Assembly: GCA_021613375.1 (NCBI GenBank)
Contig: CM038708.1
Span: forward strand, 29,659,559 to 29,723,558
DNA: 64,000 nt
Source of the DNA: Megaleporinus macrocephalus
Taxonomy: Eukaryota; Chordata; Actinopteri; Characiformes; Anostomidae
Direction of reading: 5' to 3'
The translations under genes were made by a program, and so were the position numbers. Shown in pieces: positions 49,401 to 59,656 of this stretch (position 1 is its first letter; each line of letters opens with the position of its first letter). The notes below the pieces were generated by a model. It saw only the letters and a program-made list of their open reading frames with translations, ran no database searches and was not told the origin of the DNA.

Positions 49401-51611
49401 GTGTTTTTTAGTCATATAATAAGTGGCATAGTGTTCAGTGGCCTTTTGCTGTGTGGTCATGTGAGTGTATATTCCAATAAGGCACTTGATACAGTGGCGC
49501 TGTCCTTGTAACCAGGTAACTTACTAGCATATGTGGGCATAAACCTGACAGAGAAGAGAAAATTATATGTTTTTCCATTTTAATCCCCTCTTGAACATTT
49601 TTGTTTTTTACTCAGCTGCTATAAAAAAAACAAAAATGCCAACATTTATTCCAGAGTTTTTAACTAAGAAGATAATACTGGCACGTTAAAGCTGTGACTG
49701 CAGTGATCAATACTGTTTAAAATATCATAAAGCTAAAAACATACCAAACATCCTACAGTTACATCAATCTAGAGCAGGAAGTGGAGTCTGCAGGGTTGTA
49801 GCTTACAGGTTATAGCTGACCATGATGTTGTTGGATTTATTTAGGATTATAAAAAAAATCTATATAGTTGAGCGAAAGTGAAGATGTAAATATGGAAGTT
49901 TTATGGAAATATGATGTAATGTATTTGCATTTATTATGTGATATCTGATTTTTTGGCAGTTTGAAATTGTTACTGAGTTCAAGTAGTTGAATTGTTGAGT
50001 TGTTCAGTCTTCATCAGTAAGATGCTGTCGCTGTCCAATAACAACAAGTATCTTCAAAATGGGAACTTTACAGAAGAGGCCAAAACGATCTTTACTTTCA
50101 ATGTAGTCAATGGATCCAGAAGTTTTCTACAATGTAGATAAATCTAAATCAACAAAAAATGGGGATACATGTTTTTCTTTGGACAGTGACGATATGTACT
50201 GTTAATCTGATATTACGTTGAGCTATTTCCTAAACTTAGTGCTGTAATGGATTTCTGCTTGTGTACACTTCAGATGACTAAATTATGACTAAAACTAAGT
50301 GACATTTTAGTCAAAAGACTAAGACTAAGACTAAATTAAAATTTGCTGTCAAAATTAACACTGAAACATATGTACATGTGGGCAATTTGTCAAAATTGAA
50401 TTTTTAATATGCAATGTTTTTCTTATAGGACTCTGTACCCTTCCCTTCACTCACAGCCGTAGGTGTACATTTGCTTTCCTTATCAATACAAAATATAATT
50501 TGTTTGGAATTGTACTCCCCATTACACAAAGCCAACATGTTGACTAGAAATGCCATGAGTTGGAGTAAGTTGGCTTTCTCTAAGGTCCAGAGAATGTTTT
50601 TAAAATGTCTGCTTTAATAAAAATAGCAAGTGCCTCACAAAAGATCATATTTTCACGTCCATGCAAAGACCTTCATATAAAGCCTGGCACTATGGTACAT
50701 ACTTTAAAATGGAAAGTCTATGTAAATAAAGTAGCACAGGATGAGATGCTGATATTTTCATGAACATGTCAGTCCTAAAAAATGTGATGAATGGCTTAAC
50801 TAGTCTCAGGAGAAGCATGTTCTAACCCTCTGACATCTTAGCCTGAAAGCATAATGTGTTTAGGGATGACCTAGTTGGGGGATGGGACTTTTACATGACT
50901 AAATTATAAATTGAATCTGAATATTGCTGTGCATATGCCTTGTTTTATTTATTTATAGGTATTATTTATATATTTTTATTCATTTCACTCTGGAATCTGT
51001 GCAGATTTATAAAAATGCAACTCTTTGAACCACAAAGATTGTTTAGCCAATGTTTTTAGCACAATAGGTTAAAAGTTGTGAGCCAGATACTATGAATGGC
51101 TAGAAATAGAATACTAATTATTAACTTCTTTACTGTCCACGACCTCCAGACACTCCTATAATGAAAGATTTAGCCAGTCTGCATTGTTTTCCATGCAATC
51201 ACTGAACAATAAGGCCTACGTTGTACTAGATCTGAGATTTTTAGCTACATCCACATGTAGCTGCTTTGTGTCATGAAAATAAGGCCTTAACTCAAAACAA
51301 AGGTAATGTGTCTGTTCTGATCAAATAGAAAAAAAGGAAAAATTATTTCTCCATAAAGTGAAAAACAGGCACAAAGACAGACTTCAGTGGGACAGTTTGC
51401 AAACATGACTATTATCATTAACTGAGCTGACAAATTTGAAAATACAGAGTGCCAGGATGGTTGGTCACAGTTTGGATCTCGCTGCTTCAGGATCTTCACA
51501 AGAGCCACAGACTGGGAAAGCGCTGAGGTACAAATTGAAATGCTCTATTATGTATGTATATAAAGTATGATAGAACTTGTAAATATCTAACCTTTAATTA
51601 AAGAAAATGCT

Positions 51612-51671
<60 letters not shown>

Positions 51672-52068
51672 TACCGCTCCACTTACAATGGACTGACGGG
51701 TCTCTAAAGAAAGTTGTTTCTTTCTGGCCATTTTGAGCCTGTCAGCAAGCCATCAACTGCTGATGCTTCAGATACTAAACTAACCTAGAATGTTGTTCCC
51801 TTTTATGTTCACTTATTAGTAGAATGTTTTTCAGCTGTGCATCACAATTGAGCAAGAGTGTCCTAACAACCAATTAGTCCAATAACATCCTTAACTTGGA
51901 TTGGCGGCCGTACCAGGAGATTTAGGTATTGCTGATAATAGGACTATATGCAAAATAAGCCTCTATGAAAAAATAGGCTTTAATACAAACATTTACACTT
52001 GAAATGGACAATATTGTTTGAATAGCATGAAATGAAATTCTAAAGTGATCCTAAACTTTTGAGCGTTA

Positions 52069-52111
<43 letters not shown>

Positions 52112-55100
52112 CTAAGATTTTCATTTAAAATCTAGAGGTGCTTCATCCATTCCATGTCCATGTTACAAAGCAATCCCTGATGTAATGCATCATGAAATGT
52201 TTCAAAGGCCTTTGGAGGAAAAAGAGCTCAAAAACATCTCAGATTCTCTCCTGGGCTTAACAGCGGAGCTGAGGCTCTTCTACTTCTTGCCAAAAAGCTC
52301 TTCTGATCATAGAACCCAGTTCCAGTAGCCCCTAGCAGCGGTGGACTGTAACAGAGTACATTTACTTACTTTAACTGCAGTTTTGAAGTCTTGGTGACTC
52401 CAAGAATGCTAAAATATTTTGTGATTCTCTAACTGTGAAATATTAGCTTGTACATTACATCCTAATCCAGGCAGATTCACTACAACACTACACATTTTTT
52501 ACCAGTGGATATGGGCATTTTCTCACATTGAGCTTTTTATTATAGCCATCATTTATGTATGGAGCTCAACACACTTTGGTTTCACTTCACTTGTGTATTG
52601 TCTCATTTTTAATGACTGACAGCATGTATCAAAGTCCACACCTGCGGTTTGTGATTTTGTTTAAGTGCACAATGACGTAACACATTTGCAGGACAGGCAG
52701 CTTCTGACAAATAACACAAAACTGATGCATTGGCATTTGGAGTGTGTACCCAGTATAATACTGTTATTATGGTGTGAACGGGCTGTTTAGCACGTGTGTT
52801 CTCTGTTTCTGTTTTTTTAGGGCTGGATTTATCAGAAAGGTTAAAGGGTATAGGGTGAGACTGAGTGGATTAACCACAAAGACATTTTAACCCATCTTTT
52901 AAATCAACAAAACAGTGTTATTTGACTAGCAGTGTAGTGGCTAGGTTGGCAACACGGTGGCATAGTGGCCTCACAGCAAGATGATTCGGGTTGGAGTCCT
53001 GGTCCGGGCTGTTCTGTGTGGAGTGTGCATGCTCTCCCCATGCTTGAGTGGGTTTCCTCCGGGTACTCCGGTTTCCTCCCACAGTCCAAACTCATGCATG
53101 ATAGGTTGATTGGTCACTCTAAACTGCCCATAGGTGTGAGTGTGAGTGTGTGTTGGCCATGCGATGGACTAACGAACTGTCCATGGTGTACCCTGCCTTC
53201 GCCCAATGACGCTGGGATTGGTTCCAAACCCCCGTGCCTCTGACTGGCGGGATTAATCGGCAGATAATGGATGGATGGATGTATTGGCTAGGGGCACCTG
53301 TGCAATGAATATACTTTTAGTGTGTTTGAGTGTTAGTCAGTGTTCTGTACCAAAACACATCAAAATCAAAACGATTATTTTTCGGTGTTAATTGATTGTA
53401 CACTACTCATGTGGCAGATAGAGATTAAAAGAGCTGAAGTTCATATTCTTTTACTGTTGATAGCAAGTGATGATTGAAAATTTAAGTCAAAAATGACATG
53501 GCAACAACAAATGTTCCTGATCTGTTTCAGCAAAACTGTGTGTCTGTGGGAGGACATCTAGCGTCTGTACACAGCAGTGAAGAATACGCTTTCATCCAGG
53601 CTTTAGTGCTGAATGCAACTAATTCAAACTCACTGACATGGTTAGGTGCTACGGATGTTGTACAAGTATGTATGATTTTATTTCAGAAAATATATTATGT
53701 CACATAAATAAATATGTTACATCTTTACCAATCACATGTTTCTTTTTATAGGAGAGAGAGTGGGTGTGGACAGATGGGTCAGCTTTTGATTATGTTAACT
53801 GGTCTCCTGAACAGCCTGATAACTATGGCACCGAAAACTGTTTAGAAATGAATTTTAAAGGTATTCTTTTCTTTTCTACCTGTATACCGACATACAGTTA
53901 TCCCAGCCCATCACTGAAACACTAACAAAACAATAATACACTTGCAGACTCTTTAAAGTTTCCATATAAAGTTCCCATTTTTCTCTTTTTTAGTGAATTG
54001 GAATGATATGGCCTGTCACAGACATCTTCCATATGTTTGTGCACGTAAGTATTTTAAATGCGGGGAAACATTATGTAGTTTTGCTCTGAGAGTCTAACCA
54101 GATGTGGCTTAGCAACGGCACTCTGCAGACAGTGTTGTGGTTTTGCTAAGTGGGACGGCAGAGGCGTTATTCATCTCTCTAGCACGGCAGCCCAGTCTCA
54201 AACCAAACTTTCCTTATTCACGTTGGGCTCCACTCCTTTACAGCATCTCTACAGATTGTACAGCCTGTGATCGTCCTTAATGTAGACAATAAAATAAAAC
54301 ATTTTTCATAACCATAACCAACTGTTATTTCTATTCATATTAACAACTGAACTCCAGTCACACCCAATCAGCACAGACGTTACTGATTCTTGCAAAGGGA
54401 CAAAACATGATTTAGGTTCATTTTCAATATTATGTTAATATTTATAGATAAAGGTCTATAAAGAGAATAGATATTTAATTAAAATAACTAATTAAAATAA
54501 TTAATAGAAAAATAATTGATTAATTAAAATTAATAAAAAATTAAAATTAACATTTTATTTTATAACATTATTTGTGTAAACTTTATCAGACACACAAAAA
54601 TAACCCTGCTGTTTTAAATGGCTGAATGAAGTTATATAATAAAATGTGTTTTACTACTTTTTTTTATTACTTTTTTTATTCATAATATGGTCAACAGGCA
54701 GCAAAGGGTCACTGAACCTCCTCTTATTATGTGACTAAGAGAGAAAAGCTGTATCTTAGTAAAAAATCAAAGGGGAATGAGTAAAGCGTCTGCATGCCCG
54801 TGCTGGAGGACGAGGACTCTCTAAATTGAACTAAATTGAACTGATTAAGATCACAACAGACTAAGAAAATGAATTAACATAGTTTCTATAGATATTTGAT
54901 TGTAACTGTATAATAATCATTTGAGTGGTTGTCTATCCCCTTTCTAATGGTTTATTGGAAATTCAGAGAGATTCTTAATAAGGCAATAGTGAAGTTCCTA
55001 GTTTTAAAAAATCCTTCCTCGGTTGTGATTCTCTATATGATCTTGGAAAAATCACTTTCATTTTATATGAAGACACTGTGTTTTTTAGTCATATAATAAG

Positions 55101-58100
55101 TGGCATAGTGTTCAGTGGCCTTTTGCTGTGTGGTCATGTGAGTGTATATTCCAATAAGGCACTTGATACAGTGGCGTTGTCCTTGTAACCAGGTAACTTA
55201 CTAGCATATGTGGGCATAAACCTGACAGAGAAGAGAAAATTATACATACCAAACATCCTACAGTTACATCAATCTAGAGCAGGAAGTGGAGTCTGCAGGG
55301 TTGTAGCTTACAGGTTATAGCTGACCATGATGTTGTTGGATTTATTTAGGATTATAAAAAAAATCTATATAGTTGAGCGAAAGTGAAGATGTAAATATGG
55401 AAGTTTTATGGAAATATGATGTAATGTATTTGCATTTATTATGTGATATCTGATTTTTTGGCAGTTTGAAATTGTTACTGAGTTCAAGTAGTTGAATTGT
55501 TGAGTTGTTCAGTCTTCATCAGTAAGATGCTGTCGCTGTCCAATAACAACAAGTATCTTCAAAATGGGAACTTTACAGAAGAGGCCAAAACGATCTTTAC
55601 TTTCAATGTAGTCAATGGATCCAGAAGTTTTCTACAATGTAGATAAATCTAAATCAACAAAATTGGGGATACATGTTTTTCTTTGGACAGTGACGATATG
55701 TACTGTTAATCTGATATTACATTGAGCTATTTCCTAAACTTAGTGCTGTAATGGATTTCTGCTTGTGTACACTTCAGCTGTGGTAGCACTGTGTAGAGTA
55801 CAAATGTGTGGATTACAACTTATAACTCTTTGTAAAGTCAGAGAAAGTGTACAGCAGGTAGATGTACCCACTAAAGCAGCTGCAGACTCTATATTACACT
55901 GAACACCACACCTATGTCTATGTGTCCCTACAGCTCAAAGAGAAGCTGATAGACAGAGGACTGCCAAACAACTTCACTCTTTGTTTGAGAACCATTAAAA
56001 ATAAATCCCCATAGATTTCAAGTACACATGTTCAAGTACATGTATTTTCTGAGTACACAGCCCGCATTATAACATAACAAAAACAATATGTATATTTTAA
56101 ATATATGAAAGTTATTTCCTAAGTATACACAGGCCCTATAGATTTAACATTTGAAGTATTTTTTATTTTCTTTATGAATTTTATCTGCAATTGTTTTTCA
56201 AAGAGTTTTATAAAATCTCACCAAAGCAAGTCACATTTTATTCCTTCGAACAGCTGTGATGAGCATCGTCAAAACAAGCTGGCATATTTGTCTACGCTAT
56301 ATTTAATATGGTTAATTGCTTCTACAGAAACAATCACCACAAAAATGGTCCTGCAACTCAAAGTGAATTCAAGTAAAGACTTGATGACACCCCACAATTC
56401 ACAGCTTTTCCTCCAACAGGTAGCGTACAAAAGTCACTGTAACCCCCTCATGTGCTTCATATCTACTGAATGTTTTATGAATATGGTTATTTCTATTATT
56501 TCCTGCTTTCAGTCAGTTCTTGCTTCTGGTAACCATATGTATAATGTTTTTATAGTATATTCTGTTTTCTGTTTGGGTTATTGAAGAATTATGAAAATAA
56601 TTAATTGCAAGTAATTGCCTAAGTATGAGCAACTAATCACATTTATTCACAGTAAAAACAGTGAAATTACAAAATAATGTTATTTTTTATTGACCCTGAA
56701 AAAAAGACATTTTTGCACATTTGTTATACTTAAATGTTTCAGATCATAAAACTATTTTTACTATTAGACCAAGATAACCCAGACTAACACAAAATCTTGT
56801 TTTTAAATAATGATTTCATTTATAGAAGTAAAAATGTTGTTCAGCACTTCCTGGCCCTCTGCGAAAAAAGTTACTGCTTGCATTACTACTAAATAATCCA
56901 GTTAACTAAATTAAATCGACTGTTGGGTTACTAGCCTAACAGTTACACACCCAGGCATGATCACTGCCAGACCTGTTACATCTAAAAATCACTTACAATC
57001 ACAAATAAAACCTGTCTGTTAGTGTGCACATGATGCCACGTTCTAAAGAGATTCAAATACAGATGCAAAACGATGCAGTAAGTCATTGAAATCTACTGTC
57101 TGGAAAGAGTTACGAAGCCATTGCCAAGGCTCTGGGACTCCAGTGAGCCACACCGAAAGGCATTCATTCATAAATGGAGAAACCTTGGAAGAGTAGTAAA
57201 ACATCCTGGGAGTGACCAGCCTGCCAAAATTTCACCAGGAGCACATCATGACTCATCTAGGAGGTCACAAAAGAACGCTGACAAACATCTCAAGAACTGT
57301 AGGCCTCACTTGCTTCAATTAATGTCAATGTTTATGATTCCACAACAAGAAAGACTCTTGGGAGTTTTTCTTGGGACAAAACCCAAAAACCCAATGGTTC
57401 ACCTCGTATTCGCCAAACAAACATCTAGACGACCCCCAAGACTTTTGGAATAATATTCTGTGGACTGATTAGTCAAAAGTGGAGCTTTATGGAAGACATG
57501 GTTCCTGTTACATCTGGCACAAAGCTACACCACATTCCACTATAAGAACATCACACCAACAGTCAAACATGGTGATGGTAGTGTGATGGTCTCAGGCTGC
57601 TTTGCTTTGGCTGGAGCTAGACAAATTGATGGAACCATAAATTCTGCTCTATATCAAAAAAATCAAGAAACAGAATGTCTTCCCACCAGTTGGTGACCTA
57701 AAGCTCAAGCACAGCTGGGCTATCCAGCCATCAGCATCCTGTGGGCAGCGTCCTTTGAGGACTAATTAAGTTACTTGACAGCTCTGAGTTTGAACAGGAG
57801 GGCTTCGGACTTACAGATAGTATAGAAAAAGGTCAAACTAGGAAGATGGGTTAGTAGTGGTACAACAGTGGCATTAGTTCCTGAGTTGTTCAGTCTTCAT
57901 CAGTAAGATGCTGTCGCTGTCCAATAACAACAAGTATCTTCAAAATGGGAACTTTACAGAAGAGGCAAAACGATCTTTACTTTCAATGTAGTCAATAGAT
58001 CCAGAAGTTTTCTACAATGTAGATAAATCTAAATCAACAAAATTGGAGATACTTGTTTTTCTTTGGACAGCGACGATATGTACTGTTAATCTAATATTAC

Positions 58101-58393
58101 GTTGAGCTATTTCCTTACTTAGTGCTGTAATGGATTTCTGCTTGTGTACACTTCAGCTGTGGTAGGACTGTGTAGAGTACAAATGTGTGGATTACAACTT
58201 ATAACTCTTTGTAAAGTCAGAGAAAGTGTACAGCAGGTAGATGTACCTACTAAAGCAGCTGCAGACTCTATATTACACTGAACACCACACCTATGTCTAT
58301 GTGTCCCTACAGCTCAAAGAGAAGCTGATAGACAGAGGACTGCCAAACAACTTCACTCTTCGTTTGAGGACCATTCAAAATAAATGCCCATAG
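43641..58393 (+). CDS. Two-CTLD secreted lectin gene
   Basis: Gene-level entry. Exons: 43641-43665 (signal), 44718-44747 (linker), CTLD E (45737-45816, 47854-47988, 48075-48183, 48317-48367), optional linker copy 50429-50458, CTLD F (51448-51527, 53531-53665, 53752-53860, 53994-54044), tail 56328-56419 and 58313-58393 (TAG). The sum is 1,008 nt (335 residues) with the second linker exon, or 978 nt (325 residues) without it; both stay in frame. The protein starts MLFLLLVSGLCTLPFTHS, a short signal peptide, and has no membrane anchor. The CTLDs carry QPD, GTENC and WND ligands, predicting Ca2+-dependent, galactose-type sugar binding. It is the stalk-less relative of lectin gene 1. An AATAAA overlaps the last codons (58379-58384). 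Confidence 0.8.
43909..44652. mobile_element. hAT-type non-autonomous element with 8-bp target duplication
   Basis: The ends are CAGTGTTAATTT and AAATTAACACTG. Perfect 8-bp repeats AAACATAT flank it at 43901-43908 and 44653-44660, the target duplication length of hAT transposons. There is no transposase frame. The sequence is rich in GACTAAAACTA words. A truncated right-end copy lies at 50268-50363, made by the tandem duplication of the lectin unit. Confidence 0.9.
44718..44747 (+). CDS. Lectin gene 2, linker exon
   Basis: A 30-nt exon, acceptor cttatag, donor gtaggt, phase 1 at both ends. It reads LCTLPFTHS and completes the signal peptide region. A partner lies at 50429 and a relic at 10-39. 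Confidence 0.75.
45737..48367 (+). CDS. CTLD E, four exons
   Basis: Exons 45737-45816, 47854-47988, 48075-48183 and 48317-48367. Segments: CQDGWSQFGSRCFRIFTRAT, DWESAE, QNCVSVGGHLASVHSSEEY, LTWLGATDVVQ, EREWVWTDGSAFDYVNW, SPEQPDNYGTENCLEMNF, VNWNDMACHRHLPYVCA. All six cysteines and five Ca2+ ligands are present. Exon c is one codon shorter than in gene 1. Exon b is almost identical to that of gene 1 for its first 90 nt. Confidence 0.9.
45904..45957. repeat. (TA)n microsatellite, unit 1
   Basis: About 27 TA dinucleotides bordering the left end of a TIR element. Confidence 0.95.
45957..46362. mobile_element. TIR element with CACTA(C/A)CGCTC ends, copy 1
   Basis: The left end is ACACTACCGCTCC. 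The right end is TGAGCGTTAGTGT, its imperfect inverse. It sits between TA repeats, as expected for a Tc1/mariner-type TA target. No transposase frame. Duplicated at 51668-52072. Confidence 0.7.
46362..46431. repeat. (TA)n microsatellite, longer allele
   Basis: About 34 TA dinucleotides; the duplicate at 52071-52107 is about half as long, which accounts for most of the change in offset between the two units. Confidence 0.95.
46500..47225. other. Intron stretch, possible transposon fragment
   Basis: The part at 46510-46660 ('ctgatcatagaacccagttc' and around) resembles fragments of DNA transposons from memory. The remainder shows nothing recognisable. Duplicated in unit 2. Confidence 0.3.
47260..47604. 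mobile_element. Interspersed repeat with tRNA-like head, copy 1
   Basis: It starts 'cacggtggcatagtgg' with a B-box-like 'gggttggagtcct'. It continues 'gtgggtttcctccgggtact' and 'ccggtttcctcccacagtcc', and ends in GGATGGATGGATG. This layout is that of a very common fish retroposon. It creates open frames on both strands (47288-47566 plus, 47227-47418 minus) that are not genes. Confidence 0.75.
48368..50267. other. Intron between CTLD E and the second linker exon
   Basis: It holds an AT-rich patch (48790-48890) and a dispersed-repeat copy near 50010-50195. No exon was found. A stretch of about 170 bp (49568-49739) is absent from unit 2. Confidence 0.5.
50268..50363. mobile_element. Truncated right end of the hAT-type element
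   Basis: It matches the last 95 bases of 43909-44652, ends AAATTAACACTG and continues into the same flank. It was cut by the tandem-duplication junction. Confidence 0.9.
50429..50458 (+). CDS. Second linker exon, between the two CTLDs
   Basis: An identical copy of the 44718-44747 exon with intact splice sites. It is phase-compatible with both neighbours and would insert RLCTLPFTHS between CTLD E and CTLD F. Whether it is spliced in or skipped cannot be told from sequence. Confidence 0.5.
51448..54044 (+). CDS. CTLD F, four exons
   Basis: Exons 51448-51527, 53531-53665, 53752-53860 and 53994-54044. The encoded domain appears identical to CTLD E. The visible exon difference, TACACAGC for TACATAGC in exon b, is silent. 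All Ca2+ ligands and cysteines are present. Confidence 0.9.
51613..51668. repeat. (TA)n microsatellite, unit 2
   Basis: Counterpart of 45904-45957. Confidence 0.95.
51668..52072. mobile_element. TIR element with CACTA(C/A)CGCTC ends, copy 2
   Basis: Counterpart of 45957-46362, followed by a short TA run at 52071-52107. Confidence 0.7.
52937..53281. mobile_element. Interspersed repeat with tRNA-like head, copy 2
   Basis: Counterpart of 47260-47604, copied by the tandem duplication. Confidence 0.75.
54045..55933. other. Intron after CTLD F
   Basis: Copy of the unit 1 intron with one gap of about 170 bp; a dispersed repeat lies at 55517-55700. No exon apart from the orphan terminal exon that follows. 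Confidence 0.5.
55934..56014 (+). pseudogene. Out-of-order copy of the last exon
   Basis: An 81-nt copy of the terminal exon, reading LKEKLIDRGLPNNFTL, then CLRTIKNKSP and TAG. It lies before the penultimate exon (56328) and needs a phase-0 donor, while CTLD F ends in phase 1, so it cannot be joined in frame. Its flank (about 55497-56014) repeats 57886-58393. It differs from the functional copy by CGT to TGT (Arg to Cys) and other changes. Confidence 0.8.
56328..56419 (+). CDS. Lectin gene 2, penultimate exon (tail domain)
   Basis: 92 nt, acceptor ttctacag, donor CAG|gtagcg, phase 1 to 0. It reads QTITTKMVLQLKVNSSKD, then LMTPHNSQLFLQQ. Its first 15 nt (AAACAATCACCACAA) nearly match the start of the 87-nt Thr/Ser exon (AAACAATCACTACAA), hinting at the source of that exon. 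Confidence 0.82.
57070..57780 (+). mobile_element. Degenerate Tc1-like transposase
   Basis: Across shifting frames the plus strand reads ESYEAIAKALGLQ, later DESKVELYG, then KHGDGSVMVSGCFALAGARQ and IDGTINSA, the order of a Tc1-type transposase. Several stops and frameshifts make it inactive. It lies in the last intron of lectin gene 2. Confidence 0.7.
57886..58312 (+). repeat. Parental copy of the duplicated last-exon flank
   Basis: It matches 55497-55933 closely ('gagttgttcagtcttcatca' and on) and includes a dispersed-repeat copy. Confidence 0.8.
58313..58393 (+). CDS. Lectin gene 2, last exon
   Basis: Acceptor tgtccctacag; reads LKEKLIDRGLPNNFTLRLRT, then IQNKCP and TAG. It joins 56328-56419 in phase 0. 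No membrane anchor. Confidence 0.85.
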   Translation, partial: LKEKLIDRGLPNNFTLRLRTIQNKCP

Positions 58394-59190
58394 AATGAAG
58401 ATGGTATCAATACGGAGGATGTGACTAACTGATTTTGCAGTACGTTAATCAAAGTCATTAGGCTGGCTTTACACAGTGAAACTCTCATGCCACTGTAGTT
58501 GCTTGAAACCTGCAAAAGACTAGACTATAGAATGTTAGATAAAGAACAGATATACAGATATAGCATAAAAACAATTGCAAGATGGCTAGAAAACATGTAC
58601 GAAGATAAAAACAAAAGCCTCCAATATGTAAAAATGATGTGGTCTTTAAAAACAGTTCAAAAAAATTAGCTGCTAGTGGAGTAACTGAATTGGTGCAACT
58701 ACATCTCCAGTTGCACAGAAAACATGCAACTACATGCAATACATTTTTACACTGTGCCTTTCCAGCCTTTCTGTTTGTAATAAGGTTCTCTAAGGTGTGA
58801 TAAACATTAATGATTCTGTTTATGATGTTAATGTAGAACCAACTTGTAAGTTCAATAATGAGGGCTGTATTCAGCAGAATCTGAATGGTTGCATGCGGTG
58901 CACATAAAGAAAAAAGAGACTGTGAATAACTTGTACCTAAACCACATTGGCTTTGCACTGGAATCATAAATGTAAATAAGCAGTGCTGCTGGAGTTTTAA
59001 ACTCTTCAGTGTCACTGTTGTACTGAATAACCCACCAGCCAAATATACCCAGCCAGCAGAGTCTTCTGACCACTGATGAAGGACTAGACACGCAAAACAG
59101 TATGAATATATTATTAATATCTATTTATAAATTATAATACATCAATACATCAGAAATTTACTGAGGACTTCAAGCAAGTGTAGAAAAAAC
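58394..59190. other. Intergenic stretch between convergent genes
   Basis: Two overlapping minus-strand frames (58485-59042, 185 codons; 58852-59091) are open here, but no family was recognised and no splice or start context supports them. They may derive from a repeat. Confidence 0.35.
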
Positions 59191-59191
59191 G

Positions 59192-59197
59192 TTTATT
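59192..59197 (-). terminator. Poly(A) signal of the MAP4K gene
   Basis: TTTATT on plus gives AATAAA on the minus strand, about 460 bp after the stop codon; a plausible 3' end. Confidence 0.45.
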
Positions 59198-59656
59198 TGT
59201 CAGTGCTGAGATGTTTCACGGCAGAAGAATCCTTAAGTTCTTTGGGTTCTGGTTAAGAGATGAATTCATTATGTAGGATATTTCTAATAATCAAGCTTAG
59301 TCACTAAAAGAAGGACATTTTACACAGGTGCTCATTCCACAAAATATATAGTATATATACAAAGTTTGGGGAAGCAAATATGATAAGGGAGCAGAGGGTG
59401 TTGCATTGGGTGACACTCGGAGCAACAGTCTTTCCTTTTGTGTACCAAAGAATTCACTCCATGTGCAGCGCCTACTTCTCACACAGGAAGCAGTTTTAGA
59501 GTTTTGGGCCAGGTGAGTTGAAGCCGTATTATTTGCATGTCCTGATGGCTCTCACGTCCTCAGAGTTTGCTAAGAGTTTCCTCCTGGCAGATAGAGGGAC
59601 CACTGATATGCGTATAAACGTCCCTCACAGGCTGATCCCCTCCGTTCTGTCTTCTC

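Larger units (their letters stand above)
44562..50272 (+). repeat. 5.7-kb tandem duplication, unit 1
   Basis: The unit starts inside the hAT element (cagatgactaaattatg) and ends at 'gtgtacacttcag'. It contains linker exon 2, CTLD E and its downstream intron. Exons recur 5,711 bp downstream, then 5,677 bp after a difference in a TA repeat. Roughly ten substitutions were noticed between the copies. Confidence 0.92.
50273..55776 (+). repeat. 5.7-kb tandem duplication, unit 2
   Basis: The second copy of 44562-50272, shorter by a TA-repeat difference and by the ~170-bp gap near 55242. The junction shows five bases, TTCAG, shared by both parental ends. The right end continues 'cttcagctgtggtagc', the original downstream sequence. 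Confidence 0.92.

Noticed and set aside
58485..59042. 185-codon minus frame
   Set aside because: No recognised domain and no supporting signals; kept as an unexplained stretch, not as a gene.
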